Assembly: GCA_012959805.1 (NCBI GenBank)
Contig: DUCN01000127.1
Span: 121,068-185,067, forward strand
Source of the DNA: Myxococcales bacterium
GTDB lineage: Bacteria; Myxococcota_A; UBA9160; UBA4427
Length of the DNA: 64,000 nt
Direction of reading: 5' to 3'
Part shown: piece after piece, positions 44,020-53,275 of the stretch
Position numbering within the stretch: the stretch's first letter is position 1
How the letters are laid out: each line of letters opens with the position of its first letter
The notes under the pieces: model-generated
What the model was told of the DNA's origin: nothing
Databases searched by the model: none
What the model saw: only the letters and a program-made list of their open reading frames with translations
Translations under genes and position numbers: made by a program

Positions 44020-44934
44020 ATAGCGCTAATCGAAGAGGTGCAGTCGGATTCCCGGCATCGCCGCTACGACATCAAGAACCCGATCAGCCTGGAATCGATC
44101 GGCATGTTCGAGGCCGCAACGGTGACGGAAGTGCAGGCTGCGGTTATGCGAGGCCGGAATGCCCAGGCCTAATGGGCGACGCGGTCTTTCGCAGAGCGCG
44201 CGAAGGTTCTCTGGCGCTGGGTGGATGTGATTGTCTGCGCCGATGCCGATCTCGACCGCGCGGCGGACGGTGCCGTCCGCGGATCGTTCTTGAACTCGGG
44301 GCACTATTGTTGCGGAACCGAGCGCGTCTATGTGCCGGAGGCGATTTATGAGCCCTTCGTCGAAAAGGTGGTTGCGCAGACGCAGGCCCTCAAGCAGTCG
44401 GAGGACTGTGTTGCTGACGTGGGCGCCATCTTCGGGGACAAGCAGATGGACATCATCGAATCCCATGTGGCCGACGCCCGGGCCAAGGGTGCCAGGGTGC
44501 TGGTGGGTGGCAAGCGAGACCGGTCGCTCTCGGGATATTTCTTTCCGCCGACCGTCGTCGACGACGTCGATCACGACATGGATCTGATGCGTCACGAGAC
44601 CTTTGGGCCGATCGTGGCGATTCAGAAGGTTCGGGACGAGAAGGAAGCCATTCAACTCGCCAACGATTCGGATTACGGCCTTTCGGGAAATCTCTGGACA
44701 CGTGATCTCGCAAAGGGTGAGGCACCGTTTGGCGGCGTGAAGGCGAGTGGCGTCGGTCAGGTGAACGGAGAAGTCGGGATTCGAGGCTATTGCCACCTGC
44801 ATCCGATCATCATCGATGTGGGGAAGAAGCAGGCCTCGGGTGGCTATCCGTATACGCCTGAATCCGCCGCGGGCCTTCAGAAGCTCATTCGTACGGTCTT
44901 CGGGAATCGATTGCTGCGCTGGCTATTCGTCTAG
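44020..44934 (+). pseudogene. Aldehyde dehydrogenase remnant (lost start, in-frame stop, two deletions)
   Basis: All readable pieces are in one frame. AAGGAG (44006-44011) is followed eight bases later by ATA (44020-44022) where ATG is expected, then ALIEEVQSDSRHRRYDIKNP and an ALDH N-terminus up to TAA 44170-44172. After the stop the frame continues WATRSFAERAKVLWRW, then jumps to VDVIVCADADLDRAADGAVR, so about 170 residues are missing. The catalytic-Cys block NSGHYCCGTERVYV remains, as does the FGPIVAIQKV region. A second gap of ~25-30 residues falls between GLSGNLWTRDLAKGE and APFGGVKASGVG. The end is TAG 44932-44934. A succinate-semialdehyde-type ALDH is the closest fit I can give. Confidence 0.9.
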
Positions 44935-45483
44935 CGAGACGCCCGTTGGCGATTCCCCCGATTGCGGTTTTGGCTTGGCGAGGGCTGGCTGGATGGGGTA
45001 CCAATTCGACTCCCCCCAAGTGTAATTGGAAGTCCTCGGTCGTTGGCCGGTGTCTTCTCGAATCCCCAAGTCAGGATTGGAATTTTCAGACTCGGATCGC
45101 CAAATGATTGGTTGGAAAAACGACCGGCCAGCGTTCTTGATTCGAATTTGTTAGCCCAATCCCGATGCCTCGAAAGAGGAATGCAGAGCATGAGTTGGCT
45201 CTCTGATTTCGGACATTCTTTGTCTAGAATCGGGGTTTAAGTGCCGCGCGGGTTGGGGCCCTCGGCTACTATGTTGTTCGTGTCAGTTTGACGGAGTTGG
45301 GGTCGATGGATCCCGCAGCCACGCAAACTGACAGAATGGGCAAACAGAGGCTGAGGCGAGCGCTCTGAATTCGGCGTTGGCACACCGCGTCAACTCGTGA
45401 GAGCGAGTGTGAATAGCGGTCACAGTGTCACGGTGTGATCGAATGACCGAGCAGAGGCTCGGTTGATCGATCGAGGGGGTGTC
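44935..45483 (+). other. Non-coding region before smc
   Basis: About 549 bases without a convincing gene. It is AT-richer than its surroundings by eye. It contains a perfect 10-bp inverted repeat (listed separately), a small stem ACTCG-tgagag-CGAGT near 45400, and a stem ACCGAG-cagagg-CTCGGT next to the smc start. I see no good -35/-10 pair. It may hold the tail of the decayed ALDH locus and the smc promoter. Confidence 0.5.
45281..45333. repeat. Perfect 10-bp inverted repeat, 33-base loop
   Basis: TGTCAGTTTG (45281-45290) and CAAACTGACA (45324-45333). The arms are AT-rich compared with coding DNA nearby. It could be a regulator site with distant half-sites, an RNA stem, or the scar of a small element. 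Confidence 0.7.
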
Positions 45484-48400
45484 TTGCGAATAAAGAGTCT
45501 ACAGCTCCACGGATTCAAATCTTTCGTCGATCGCACCGTCTTCAGTTTCGACGAGGGCATGACAGCCGTTGTCGGGCCGAACGGCTGCGGTAAATCCAAC
45601 GTTGTTGATGCGATCAAATGGGTGATGGGCGAGCAGTCCGCGCGAAAGCTTCGTGGTAAGGGCATGGACGACGTCATTTTCGCCGGCTCCGAAAATCGGC
45701 CTCCGATCGGAATGGCCGAGGTCATTTTGACCTTTGACAATTTCGACGGGAACGCGCCCGCCGCCTACGCCGCCTACAGCGAGGTCGAGATTGCCCGCCG
45801 GCTCTACCGCTCGGGCGAGTCCGAATACCTGATGAACAAACAGCCGTCCCGCTTGAAGGACGTGCATGATTTCTTTCGCGATACCGGGATTGGCATTCGC
45901 GGATATACGATCGTCGAGCAGGGCAAGGTCGCCGAGATCGTGTCGGCGAAACCGGAGGATCGTCGTGGGCTGATAGAAGAGGCCGCCGGGATCAGCAAGT
46001 ACAAGGCGCGCCGCCGCGAAGCAGAAAGCAAGATGCGCTCGACGGAGCAGAACCTGGTTCGCGTCACCGACGTGTTGGGTGAAATCCGGCGCCAGATCTC
46101 CACGCTTGAGCGTCAGGCGAAAAAGGCCGCGCGGTACAAGCGTCTTCAGGAGACCCAGCGCATTCTCGAATTGTCGCTGGCCGCGGATGAGCGGGCGCGG
46201 CTGCTTGAGGAAGTCGATCGCGAAACCGCTTCGCTCACCGTACTCAGCACAGAAATGACGGCCCTGGAGATCCAGCTCGCTGAGCGAGAATTGGCCGCCA
46301 AGGAACATCGCATCACCCTGGCGGAAGCTGAAAAGGCGGTGACGGCGGGGGCCGAGAAGCTCTACTCGCTGCGCAGTGAAATCAAGAACCTCGAAGGTCG
46401 GATCGATCTCGCGCGTCGTGAGCGCGATGGCCTCGAGGAATCGAGTACTGCGCGAAAAGCCGAACTCGCGCAGCTCGCCGAGCAGTTGGTCGTCGCCGAG
46501 CGAGAGCTGCTCGGGGCAACCCAGGAACTCGAACAACTCGAACGCGGGCTCGAGCAAGAACAGTCGGCCATTGAACTGGCTGAACGCGAGGTTCAGACGG
46601 CGCAGAAATCGCTGCGAAGCCATGAGGCGGATCGGGATGTCAAGAACACGGCGCACGTCGAGTTGCTGACGTCTGTGGCGCGTCTCGAAGATCGGATGGC
46701 GCATCTCGGCGATCGAGAATCAGCCATCGATCAGCGAGTGCGCGGTGTCGATGCCGATGTCGAGGCGAGACAAAGCGAGGCGACACTTGCGGGCGAGGAA
46801 CAATCGACTCTCGAGGAGGGACTTCGCAATCTTCTCAGCGAACGAGACCGGTTGCAGGATCAATTGCGGGACGCCATTCACCGAAACGACGTCGCGAAAG
46901 AGACGCTGAAGAGTGCGACGCTTTCTGAGCAGGAAGCACTCAAGCTCGCACAGACGACACGCGCGCGTTTCGACTCCCTTCGCGAAGTCGTCGAGGGCCG
47001 ACAAGACATCGGGAACGGGGCTCGCCATCTTCTCGCCGCAGGCGAATCCGTTTCATCTCGGCTCGGACTGCGCGGTCTGGTCCGCGAGTTGCTCGAAGCG
47101 GATCTAGAGGTCGAGCGTGCGGTTGAGGCCGTTCTGGCAGATCGTGCCGACGCGATCGTGATCGACGAATCGACGGGTGCCTTGGCCGCGCTCAAGGCGC
47201 TGCGTGATGAAGATGCCGGACGGGGTGTGTTCGTCGTCGCGGGTTCGGTTTCCGAGATTCAGGCGGGAACCGTTCCGCTTGGCGATCCTTTGCTGAAGCG
47301 CGTTCGTCCCCGTGCGGGAAGCGAGGGGATTGCTCGTAGCTTGTTAGGCGATGTTTATTTGATCGACCGGCTGGAGCGAGCGTTCGAGCATTTTGGAACA
47401 GGTCGCCTGCCAGCGACATTTGTAACGCCAGAGGGGGATCTTGCGACGCCCGATGGCGTCGTGAGTGGCGGAGGCGACTCAGCCGCGATCGGCGTTTTCA
47501 CCCGCGCACGTGAGGTGCGAGAGCTCGAAGTCGAAGTGGCGCAACTCGATCTCAAGGCCGAAAAGGCGACCGCACGGCAGTTCGAATCAGAAAACGCGCT
47601 GGCTCGAGCCGGTGAAGAACTCGAAAATCTTCGGAATCGCCATCATACGGCTGCCCTCGCTGTGGCCAATCACGAAAAGGATCTCGAACGCTCGACTGAA
47701 AAGGTCAAACGCATTGGGGAGGCACAGGAGACTCATGTCGCCCAGAGATCCGATCTGCTTGGCGAGCAGGAGTCGGTCCGGGATAATCTGATCCGACTCG
47801 AAGAGCAATTGCAGTCGCAGCGCGACGAACGCGAGTCGAGTCAGCGTGGAGTGGATGCGGTCGGTCTCCTGATCAGCTCGGCTGGCCGGGAGCTTTCGCG
47901 TCGTGAGAGCAAGGTGGCCGAACTTCGTGTCGCCTACCGGGCGCGCGATGACCAGAGATTGCGTCTTCGTGAGACGGCCACGCGTGCCGCCCAGTCCGAG
48001 CGAGAGACCAGGAGCTGGATCGAACGGCGCGAACACGAAATTGAAACGGCGCGGCTGCGCCGTGAAGAGTTGCTGACCGAGGTCGAGACAGCGGAGAGTG
48101 AGCTCGCTACGCAGCTCGGCGCGGAAGAAGTCGTCCGACTCGAGAGCGACCAGCTTCGGGAGCGCTTCGACGTAACGGCCGAATTGGTGGCCGATGTCGA
48201 GGAGAGCGCTCGAGATCTGCGAACGGGGTTGGGAGCGGCCCGGGAAAAAATTGGTCAGGCCGAACTCAAACAGAGTGAAGCGCGTATGCGACTGGATCAT
48301 CAGGCTTCGACGGTTCGAGATCGATGGGAGATCGAAATTGAGCATTGGAAGTTGCCGACACTCGAGGAACTCGATGCGGCGGGCGCCACGGATAGTGCCG

Positions 48401-49236
48401 GCGCCGACGCGAGTCTCGACGGTCAAGGGGCGATTGCGAACGCGCAGTCTGAGGCGTTGGCGGATGCGGTGACCGAATCGGCAGACACACCCGAGGCCGC
48501 GGTCTCAGAATCCGAAGACGAAGAGCCCGACCTCAGCCCGGCTGCGGCCTTGCGCGATGCGAGGCAGAATATTCGACTCGCGATGCTTCCGACGGCGGAG
48601 CGTCAGCGCGAGGCGGACAAGGTTCGAAAGAGTCTGAACTCCCTCGGAGACGTGAATCTCGGTGCGATCGAAGAACACGAAGAATTGGCCGAGAGATTCC
48701 GATTTCTTTCTGAACAGAAGGAAGATCTGGACGCGACGATCAGCAGTCTTCGTGACGCGATCTCGCGCATCAATCGAACGAGTCGCAAACGCTTCCGCGA
48801 GACCTTCGAGTTGGTACGAAAGCATTTCGAGGAGAACTTTCCGCGACTCTTTGATGGAGGAAAGGCGAGCCTTGAACTGACCGATGCGGAGGATATTCTC
48901 GAAGCTGGCGTCGACATCATGGCTCAACCTCCCGGCAAACGTCTCCAAAACGTGAACCTCTTGTCCGGCGGCGAAAAAACGATGACGGCCCTGGCCCTCC
49001 TAGTTGCGGTTTTTCAGGTCCGACCCTCTCCGTTCTTTTTGCTTGACGAGGTCGATGCCGCTCTCGATGACGCGAATGTCGGCCGATTCAATCAGCTGAT
49101 TGTCGAGATGGCTCAGACGAGTCAATTCCTGGTGATTACCCACAACAAGCGGACGATCGAAGTGGCGGACGTTCTCTACGGCGTGACGATGGAACAAAAG
49201 GGTGTTTCGAATTTGGTCTCTGTCGTCCTGAATTAG
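45484..49236 (+). CDS. smc: Chromosome segregation protein SMC
   Basis: 1250 residues from TTG 45484, which gives the family start (M)RIKSLQLHGFKSFVDRT; TTG 45463 in frame would add seven residues. N-terminal Walker A is GPNGCGKSNVVDAIKWVMGE. A coiled coil runs to ~500, the hinge is at ~510-665 (HLLAAGESVSSRLGLRGLVR ... TPDGVVSGGG), and a returning coiled coil leads to the C-terminal head with LLSGGEKTMTALALL and Walker B FFLLDEVDAALDD. At ~965-1022 there is an Ala/Asp/Glu-rich insertion unlike the rest. SMC with ScpAB compacts and separates chromosomes. The length is above the usual ~1170 because of that insertion. ftsY follows after 123 bases, a common neighbour. Confidence 0.96.
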   Translation: MRIKSLQLHGFKSFVDRTVFSFDEGMTAVVGPNGCGKSNVVDAIKWVMGEQSARKLRGKGMDDVIFAGSENRPPIGMAEVILTFDNFDGNAPAAYAAYSEVEIARRLYRSGESEYLMNKQPSRLKDVHDFFRDTGIGIRGYTIVEQGKVAEIVSAKPEDRRGLIEEAAGISKYKARRREAESKMRSTEQNLVRVTDVLGEIRRQISTLERQAKKAARYKRLQETQRILELSLAADERARLLEEVDRETASLTVLSTEMTALEIQLAERELAAKEHRITLAEAEKAVTAGAEKLYSLRSEIKNLEGRIDLARRERDGLEESSTARKAELAQLAEQLVVAERELLGATQELEQLERGLEQEQSAIELAEREVQTAQKSLRSHEADRDVKNTAHVELLTSVARLEDRMAHLGDRESAIDQRVRGVDADVEARQSEATLAGEEQSTLEEGLRNLLSERDRLQDQLRDAIHRNDVAKETLKSATLSEQEALKLAQTTRARFDSLREVVEGRQDIGNGARHLLAAGESVSSRLGLRGLVRELLEADLEVERAVEAVLADRADAIVIDESTGALAALKALRDEDAGRGVFVVAGSVSEIQAGTVPLGDPLLKRVRPRAGSEGIARSLLGDVYLIDRLERAFEHFGTGRLPATFVTPEGDLATPDGVVSGGGDSAAIGVFTRAREVRELEVEVAQLDLKAEKATARQFESENALARAGEELENLRNRHHTAALAVANHEKDLERSTEKVKRIGEAQETHVAQRSDLLGEQESVRDNLIRLEEQLQSQRDERESSQRGVDAVGLLISSAGRELSRRESKVAELRVAYRARDDQRLRLRETATRAAQSERETRSWIERREHEIETARLRREELLTEVETAESELATQLGAEEVVRLESDQLRERFDVTAELVADVEESARDLRTGLGAAREKIGQAELKQSEARMRLDHQASTVRDRWEIEIEHWKLPTLEELDAAGATDSAGADASLDGQGAIANAQSEALADAVTESADTPEAAVSESEDEEPDLSPAAALRDARQNIRLAMLPTAERQREADKVRKSLNSLGDVNLGAIEEHEELAERFRFLSEQKEDLDATISSLRDAISRINRTSRKRFRETFELVRKHFEENFPRLFDGGKASLELTDAEDILEAGVDIMAQPPGKRLQNVNLLSGGEKTMTALALLVAVFQVRPSPFFLLDEVDAALDDANVGRFNQLIVEMAQTSQFLVITHNKRTIEVADVLYGVTMEQKGVSNLVSVVLN

Positions 49237-49322
49237 GCAGGCTGGACAGCTGGGATCCGCCGAATCCGCACCGTCATCGCGAATCGGGATCGGTTTGCGA
49301 GGTCCGTGCCGCCGTCCACCCC

Positions 49323-49350
49323 TCGACCTCGCTCGGGACGCTGGTAAGAT
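49323..49350 (+). promoter_or_regulatory. Predicted ftsY promoter close to the start codon
   Basis: TCGACC (49323-49328), 16-base spacer, TAAGAT (49345-49350). Only nine bases separate it from ATG 49360, so the leader would be about two or three bases and no Shine-Dalgarno can be used. Confidence 0.5.
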
Positions 49351-49359
49351 CCGCGCCCC

Positions 49360-50517
49360 ATGGATCTCTCTCTCTCTGACTTTACGATCTGGGTTCGCGC
49401 AAATCCCGGCCTGCTGGTTCTGCTGACCGGCCTGGGCCCACTCTTTCTCGGCGTGCTGCTCCAGCGCTTTGGTGGCCCGCCCAAAGGGCTTCACGCCGGA
49501 ACCGATGACGACGCTGCGGCCCCTGTGCAGCGCTCCGTGGAGATTTCCGATGAAACGTCGGAGGTTCTCGCGCCCGAACCGGGCGCCGCGATCCTCTCGC
49601 CGGCGCCACCGGTTCGACTGCGCGACCGCCTTCGTCGGACGAGCGAGGCATTAGTCGGGCGACTGAAGGGTGTCCTGGAGGGTCGGCAACTTGATTCCGC
49701 CCTTCTGGAGGAACTCGAGGAGATTCTCTTCACGGCAGATCTCGGTGTGTCGACAGCGGAATCCTTGCTTGAGCGCGTACGGTCCGAAGGGCAGGGTGCG
49801 GACGGCGACCGGGTGCGTGAAATTCTCAAGCAGGCGATGAGTGAGAAGCTCTCGGCCGCAGAGCAGGGTGCGGATCGATTCGCGTTGGCGGGAAAGCCTC
49901 ATGTCATTCTGGTACTTGGCGTGAATGGGGCGGGCAAGACGACCACGATCGGAAAGCTCGCTGCAAAACACAAGGCGCTTGGGCGAAGCGTGTTGTTAGG
50001 GGCCGGTGATACGTTTCGCGCGGCGGCGATCGAGCAATTGCAGACCTGGGGCGAGCGCGTCGGATGTGATGTGATCGCGGGGGAAGCGGGTAGTGATCCA
50101 GCAGCCGTCGCCTTCGATACGGTCAAATCGGCGGTGTCGCGCGATGTGGATGTTGCCATCGTTGATACAGCTGGTCGATTGCAAACGAAGAAGCCCTTGA
50201 TGGAGGAACTTGGCAAGATCGTACGCGTCATCGGGCGGGGCATCCCGGATGCGCCACATGAAATTCTGCTGGTACTTGATGCGAATACGGGACAGAACGC
50301 AATCTCCCAGACGCGACTCTTCAGTGAGGTGGCGAATGTGTCGGGATTGGTCCTGACCAAAATGGACGGCACGGCGAAGGGCGGAGTCATCGTCGGCCTC
50401 GCTCATGAATTCGAGATCCCCGTCCATTTCGTTGGGGTCGGTGAGGGCATCGAAGATCTACGCGAGTTCGATTCGGCTGAATTCGTTGAAGCGCTCTTTG
50501 GCTCTGAGCCGGCGTAG
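49360..50517 (+). CDS. ftsY: Signal recognition particle receptor FtsY
   Basis: 385 residues from ATG 49360. An N-terminal membrane helix (LLVLLTGLGPLFLGVLL, ~20-36) replaces the acidic A domain of enteric FtsY. A variable linker follows, then the N-domain four-helix bundle (~95-165) and the G domain: GVNGAGKTTTIGKLA, DTFRAAAIEQL, DTAGRLQTK, TKMDGTAKGG and GVGEGIEDLR. It receives SRP-ribosome complexes at the inner membrane. It lies downstream of smc but appears to have its own promoter. Confidence 0.96.
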   Translation: MDLSLSDFTIWVRANPGLLVLLTGLGPLFLGVLLQRFGGPPKGLHAGTDDDAAAPVQRSVEISDETSEVLAPEPGAAILSPAPPVRLRDRLRRTSEALVGRLKGVLEGRQLDSALLEELEEILFTADLGVSTAESLLERVRSEGQGADGDRVREILKQAMSEKLSAAEQGADRFALAGKPHVILVLGVNGAGKTTTIGKLAAKHKALGRSVLLGAGDTFRAAAIEQLQTWGERVGCDVIAGEAGSDPAAVAFDTVKSAVSRDVDVAIVDTAGRLQTKKPLMEELGKIVRVIGRGIPDAPHEILLVLDANTGQNAISQTRLFSEVANVSGLVLTKMDGTAKGGVIVGLAHEFEIPVHFVGVGEGIEDLREFDSAEFVEALFGSEPA

Positions 50518-50594
50518 CGCGATCAGTTAGTGAAGATCAAAGTGGTGGCTCGAGGCCTGCGGCAGACTGTCGATCGCATAACAAGGAGTGAGGT

Positions 50595-52100
50595 ATGGCT
50601 GGTTTCGTACTCGCGTTGGATCAGGGGACGACTTCGTCCCGCGCTCTGTTATTTGATGAGTCTGGAGCGATCAAGGGCGTCGAGCAGTTTGAGTTCGCCC
50701 AATCGTTCCCGAAGCCAGGTTGGGTCGAGCACGACCCCACCGAAATCTGGGAGAGTCAGCTCCGCGCCGCGCGGGGGGTGATCGCGAAATTGAAAAGTTC
50801 GGCGAGTGAGGTCGCTGCGATCGGAATTACAAATCAGCGCGAGACCACCGTCGTCTGGGACCGGAGGACTGGCGAGCCGATCTATCCGGCAATCGTTTGG
50901 CAATCTCGTCAGTCCAGCGCGATCTGTGAGGGGCTTCGCGAGAAGGGACTCGAAGAAGAGGTTCGATCGAAAACTGGACTCTTGATCGATTCCTACTTCT
51001 CCGGCACGAAGATTCGATTCATTCTCGATGTCGTTCCGGGTGCGCAAGCACGAGCGGAGGCGGGTGAACTCTGTTTCGGCACGATCGATACCTGGCTCAT
51101 CTACAAGTTGACCAAGGGGCGCGTCTTCGTCACTGAGCCATCGAATGCATCACGCACGATGCTCTACAACATCCATCAGGGTGAGTGGGATGATGTGCTG
51201 CTCGAGGCGCTGTCCATCCCGCGTGCGATGCTGCCAGAGGTTTGCGATTCGAGCGGCGTACTCGGGGAAACAGATCCCGAATGGTTCGGCACGGCCATCC
51301 CGATCGCTGGCGTTGCCGGGGACCAACAATCGGCGCTCTTTGGTCAGGGCTGTACGTCGAAGGGGCTTGCCAAGAACACCTACGGGACGGGCTGCTTCCT
51401 GCTCATGAACACAGGTGAGGAGGCGCCTCGCTCGGGTGCCGGATTGATTACAACGGTGGCCTGGCGCTTGAACGGAAAGCTCGAATACGCACTCGAAGGT
51501 TCGATATTTGTCGCGGGGTCGGCCATTCAATGGTTGCGTGATGGCCTTCAGATCATCGGCCACGCGCGAGAATCGGCGGATCTTGCACAGAGCGTTTCCG
51601 ATTCCGAGGGCGTCTACGTCGTTCCCGCATTCGTCGGCCTCGGCGCACCCTATTGGGACGAGGCGGCTCGTGGCACAATCTTGGGGATCACCCGCGGCAC
51701 GACGCGGGCGCATATCGCTCGTGCGACGCTCGAGTCGATTGCCTTTCAAACACGCGACGTGATGGCGGCGATGGCGCAGGATTCGGGAATCTCTCCCGCC
51801 GTGTTGCACGTCGATGGCGGCGCGTGTGAAAATGACTTCTTGATGCAGTTTCAGGCGGACATTCTGGGGATCGCTGTCGAACGACCGGCGGTCCTCGAAG
51901 TGACAGCGATGGGTGCGGCGGCCTTGGCCGGTCTGGGGGTCGGGTTCTGGCGTGATCGATCGGATCTCGATGCGCGTGTGGACTCGCCGACGTTATTCGA
52001 ACCGAAGATGTCTGAAGATGAGCGCGAATCTCGCTATCGGACCTGGTCCCGGGCAGTCGAGCGATCACGGGACTGGGCGAGCGAAGAGGGAAGTTCATGA
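50595..52100 (+). CDS. glpK: Glycerol kinase
   Basis: 501 residues from ATG 50595, with AAGGAGTGAGG upstream. FGGY-family signatures: [84 protein letters not shown] and [19 protein letters not shown]. It phosphorylates glycerol to glycerol 3-phosphate. It is coupled by ATGA to a glycerophosphodiesterase gene, so the pair makes glycerol 3-phosphate from both glycerol and deacylated phospholipids. No glpF or glpD is in the window. Confidence 0.97.
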   Translation: MAGFVLALDQGTTSSRALLFDESGAIKGVEQFEFAQSFPKPGWVEHDPTEIWESQLRAARGVIAKLKSSASEVAAIGITNQRETTVVWDRRTGEPIYPAIVWQSRQSSAICEGLREKGLEEEVRSKTGLLIDSYFSGTKIRFILDVVPGAQARAEAGELCFGTIDTWLIYKLTKGRVFVTEPSNASRTMLYNIHQGEWDDVLLEALSIPRAMLPEVCDSSGVLGETDPEWFGTAIPIAGVAGDQQSALFGQGCTSKGLAKNTYGTGCFLLMNTGEEAPRSGAGLITTVAWRLNGKLEYALEGSIFVAGSAIQWLRDGLQIIGHARESADLAQSVSDSEGVYVVPAFVGLGAPYWDEAARGTILGITRGTTRAHIARATLESIAFQTRDVMAAMAQDSGISPAVLHVDGGACENDFLMQFQADILGIAVERPAVLEVTAMGAAALAGLGVGFWRDRSDLDARVDSPTLFEPKMSEDERESRYRTWSRAVERSRDWASEEGSS

Positions 52101-52831
52101 CGCGACCGCTGGTCATCGCTCACCGAGGTTCATCGGGTGAGCGGCCTGAGAACACTTTGCCGGCATTCGAGCGTGCCATCGAGCAAAAGGCCGACATGAT
52201 CGAGACGGACCTGCATCTCAGCCGAGATGGCGTGGTCGTGATTCATCATGATGCGGACTTGAAGCGCCTTGGCGTGGCGGGGGAGATCCGCGATTACACC
52301 GCGGCCGAGCTCTTCGCCATGGACGCTGCCCCCGGCTTGAAGGAAGTTCTCCCGCTGCCCAGTTTGCTCGACCTCCTCGATGGGTTCGGCGATCGGATGC
52401 ATTTCAATCTCGAATTGAAGGTGGCGGCCGATGATGCTGAATACCCGGGGCTTGAGGAACGCGTAGTCGCAGCGGTGGAAGAGCGAGGCCTGTTGCCAAG
52501 GATGCTCTTTTCGAGCTTTTACGATCCCGTGCTTGCGAGGCTCCGCGCCACGAGTTCGGCTGCGCGGATCGCACTTCTGATTTCCCCGCGGGCCCCTGTC
52601 GCCGTCTTCGAACGGGCAGACCGAGTGTCCGCGGAGGCGATCAATCCTGATGTAAGGCTGGTGACGAACGAGTTGGTCGCGGAGGCCCATGACTCCGGCC
52701 TCTGCGTGTACCCCTATACCGCGAACGAGGTCGGGGAGATGGAGCGCCTGCTTGACTGCGGCGTCGACGGGATCATCACCAACCATCCCGCGATGCTGCA
52801 TGCGGTTTTACTCGAGCGTCAGACGAACTGA
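52097..52831 (+). CDS. Glycerophosphodiester phosphodiesterase (cytoplasmic, UgpQ-like)
   Basis: 244 residues from ATG 52097. TIM-barrel GDPD family: [20 protein letters not shown] (catalytic HR and E), [19 protein letters not shown] (metal-binding E/D and the second His), and FNLELK. No signal peptide, so it works in the cytoplasm like UgpQ rather than GlpQ. It hydrolyses glycerophosphodiesters to glycerol 3-phosphate and an alcohol. It forms a two-gene unit with glpK. Confidence 0.94.
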   Translation: MTRPLVIAHRGSSGERPENTLPAFERAIEQKADMIETDLHLSRDGVVVIHHDADLKRLGVAGEIRDYTAAELFAMDAAPGLKEVLPLPSLLDLLDGFGDRMHFNLELKVAADDAEYPGLEERVVAAVEERGLLPRMLFSSFYDPVLARLRATSSAARIALLISPRAPVAVFERADRVSAEAINPDVRLVTNELVAEAHDSGLCVYPYTANEVGEMERLLDCGVDGIITNHPAMLHAVLLERQTN

Positions 52832-53275
52832 GCCAGCTTTGAGGCACCCCGGTCGGCCTGCGTATTGCCTTCATCTGGTTGACTTTCAAGAGTCGGTGGC
52901 TTAGGGTCGCAAGCTCGAAAAACCTTGGACCCGCGGCCACTTAGCACGTCGCAGGTCAGCAGATCGGTTTTGATTCGACCGGGCTCGACTTAGACTGCGG
53001 CGCCATTTCCAGCTCCCGCTCAACCAGCACGCGAAACTGCGATTCACGCGGAACGTGTGACACGCAGGACGAACGGGTCGAGCGGTTCGACGCGGGCGGA
53101 ATGGCCAGCCAAGTTCGCGGGCAGGGCCACTGAAGAATCACAGTCGTCATCCGCGCAATATTTCTGCACTCTTCGCAGTCTCTTTTAGCCTTTTGTTGTT
53201 CAGCGAGCTCAGTCAGCCAAATACGTACGCCGCGACTCGAGCCTACGTCAGGAACCAGGAAAGTCGGACGCGCCC
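52832..53275 (+). other. 444-base leader region of gltB
   Basis: No gene is supported; a long minus-strand frame here is a shadow of gltB. TTGACT (52879-52884) and TAGGGT (52902-52907) are 17 bases apart and could be a weak promoter, which would leave a leader of ~365 bases. CGTGTGACACG (53054-53064) is a perfect 11-base palindrome that might be an operator. No known glutamine-responsive RNA motif is recognisable by eye. Confidence 0.4.

Noticed and set aside
44221..44934. Treating the 237-codon frame as an intact small aldehyde dehydrogenase
   Set aside because: The expected N-terminal half is present just upstream in the same frame but cut by a stop, and two conserved blocks are missing, so it is a remnant.
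34548..45000. A possible mobile island holding the ABC genes and pseudogenes
   Set aside because: No transposase, integrase, tRNA or flanking repeats were seen, and codon use looks like that of the neighbours.
45499..46704. 401-codon frame antisense to smc
   Set aside because: Shadow of the conserved SMC N-terminal head and coiled coil.
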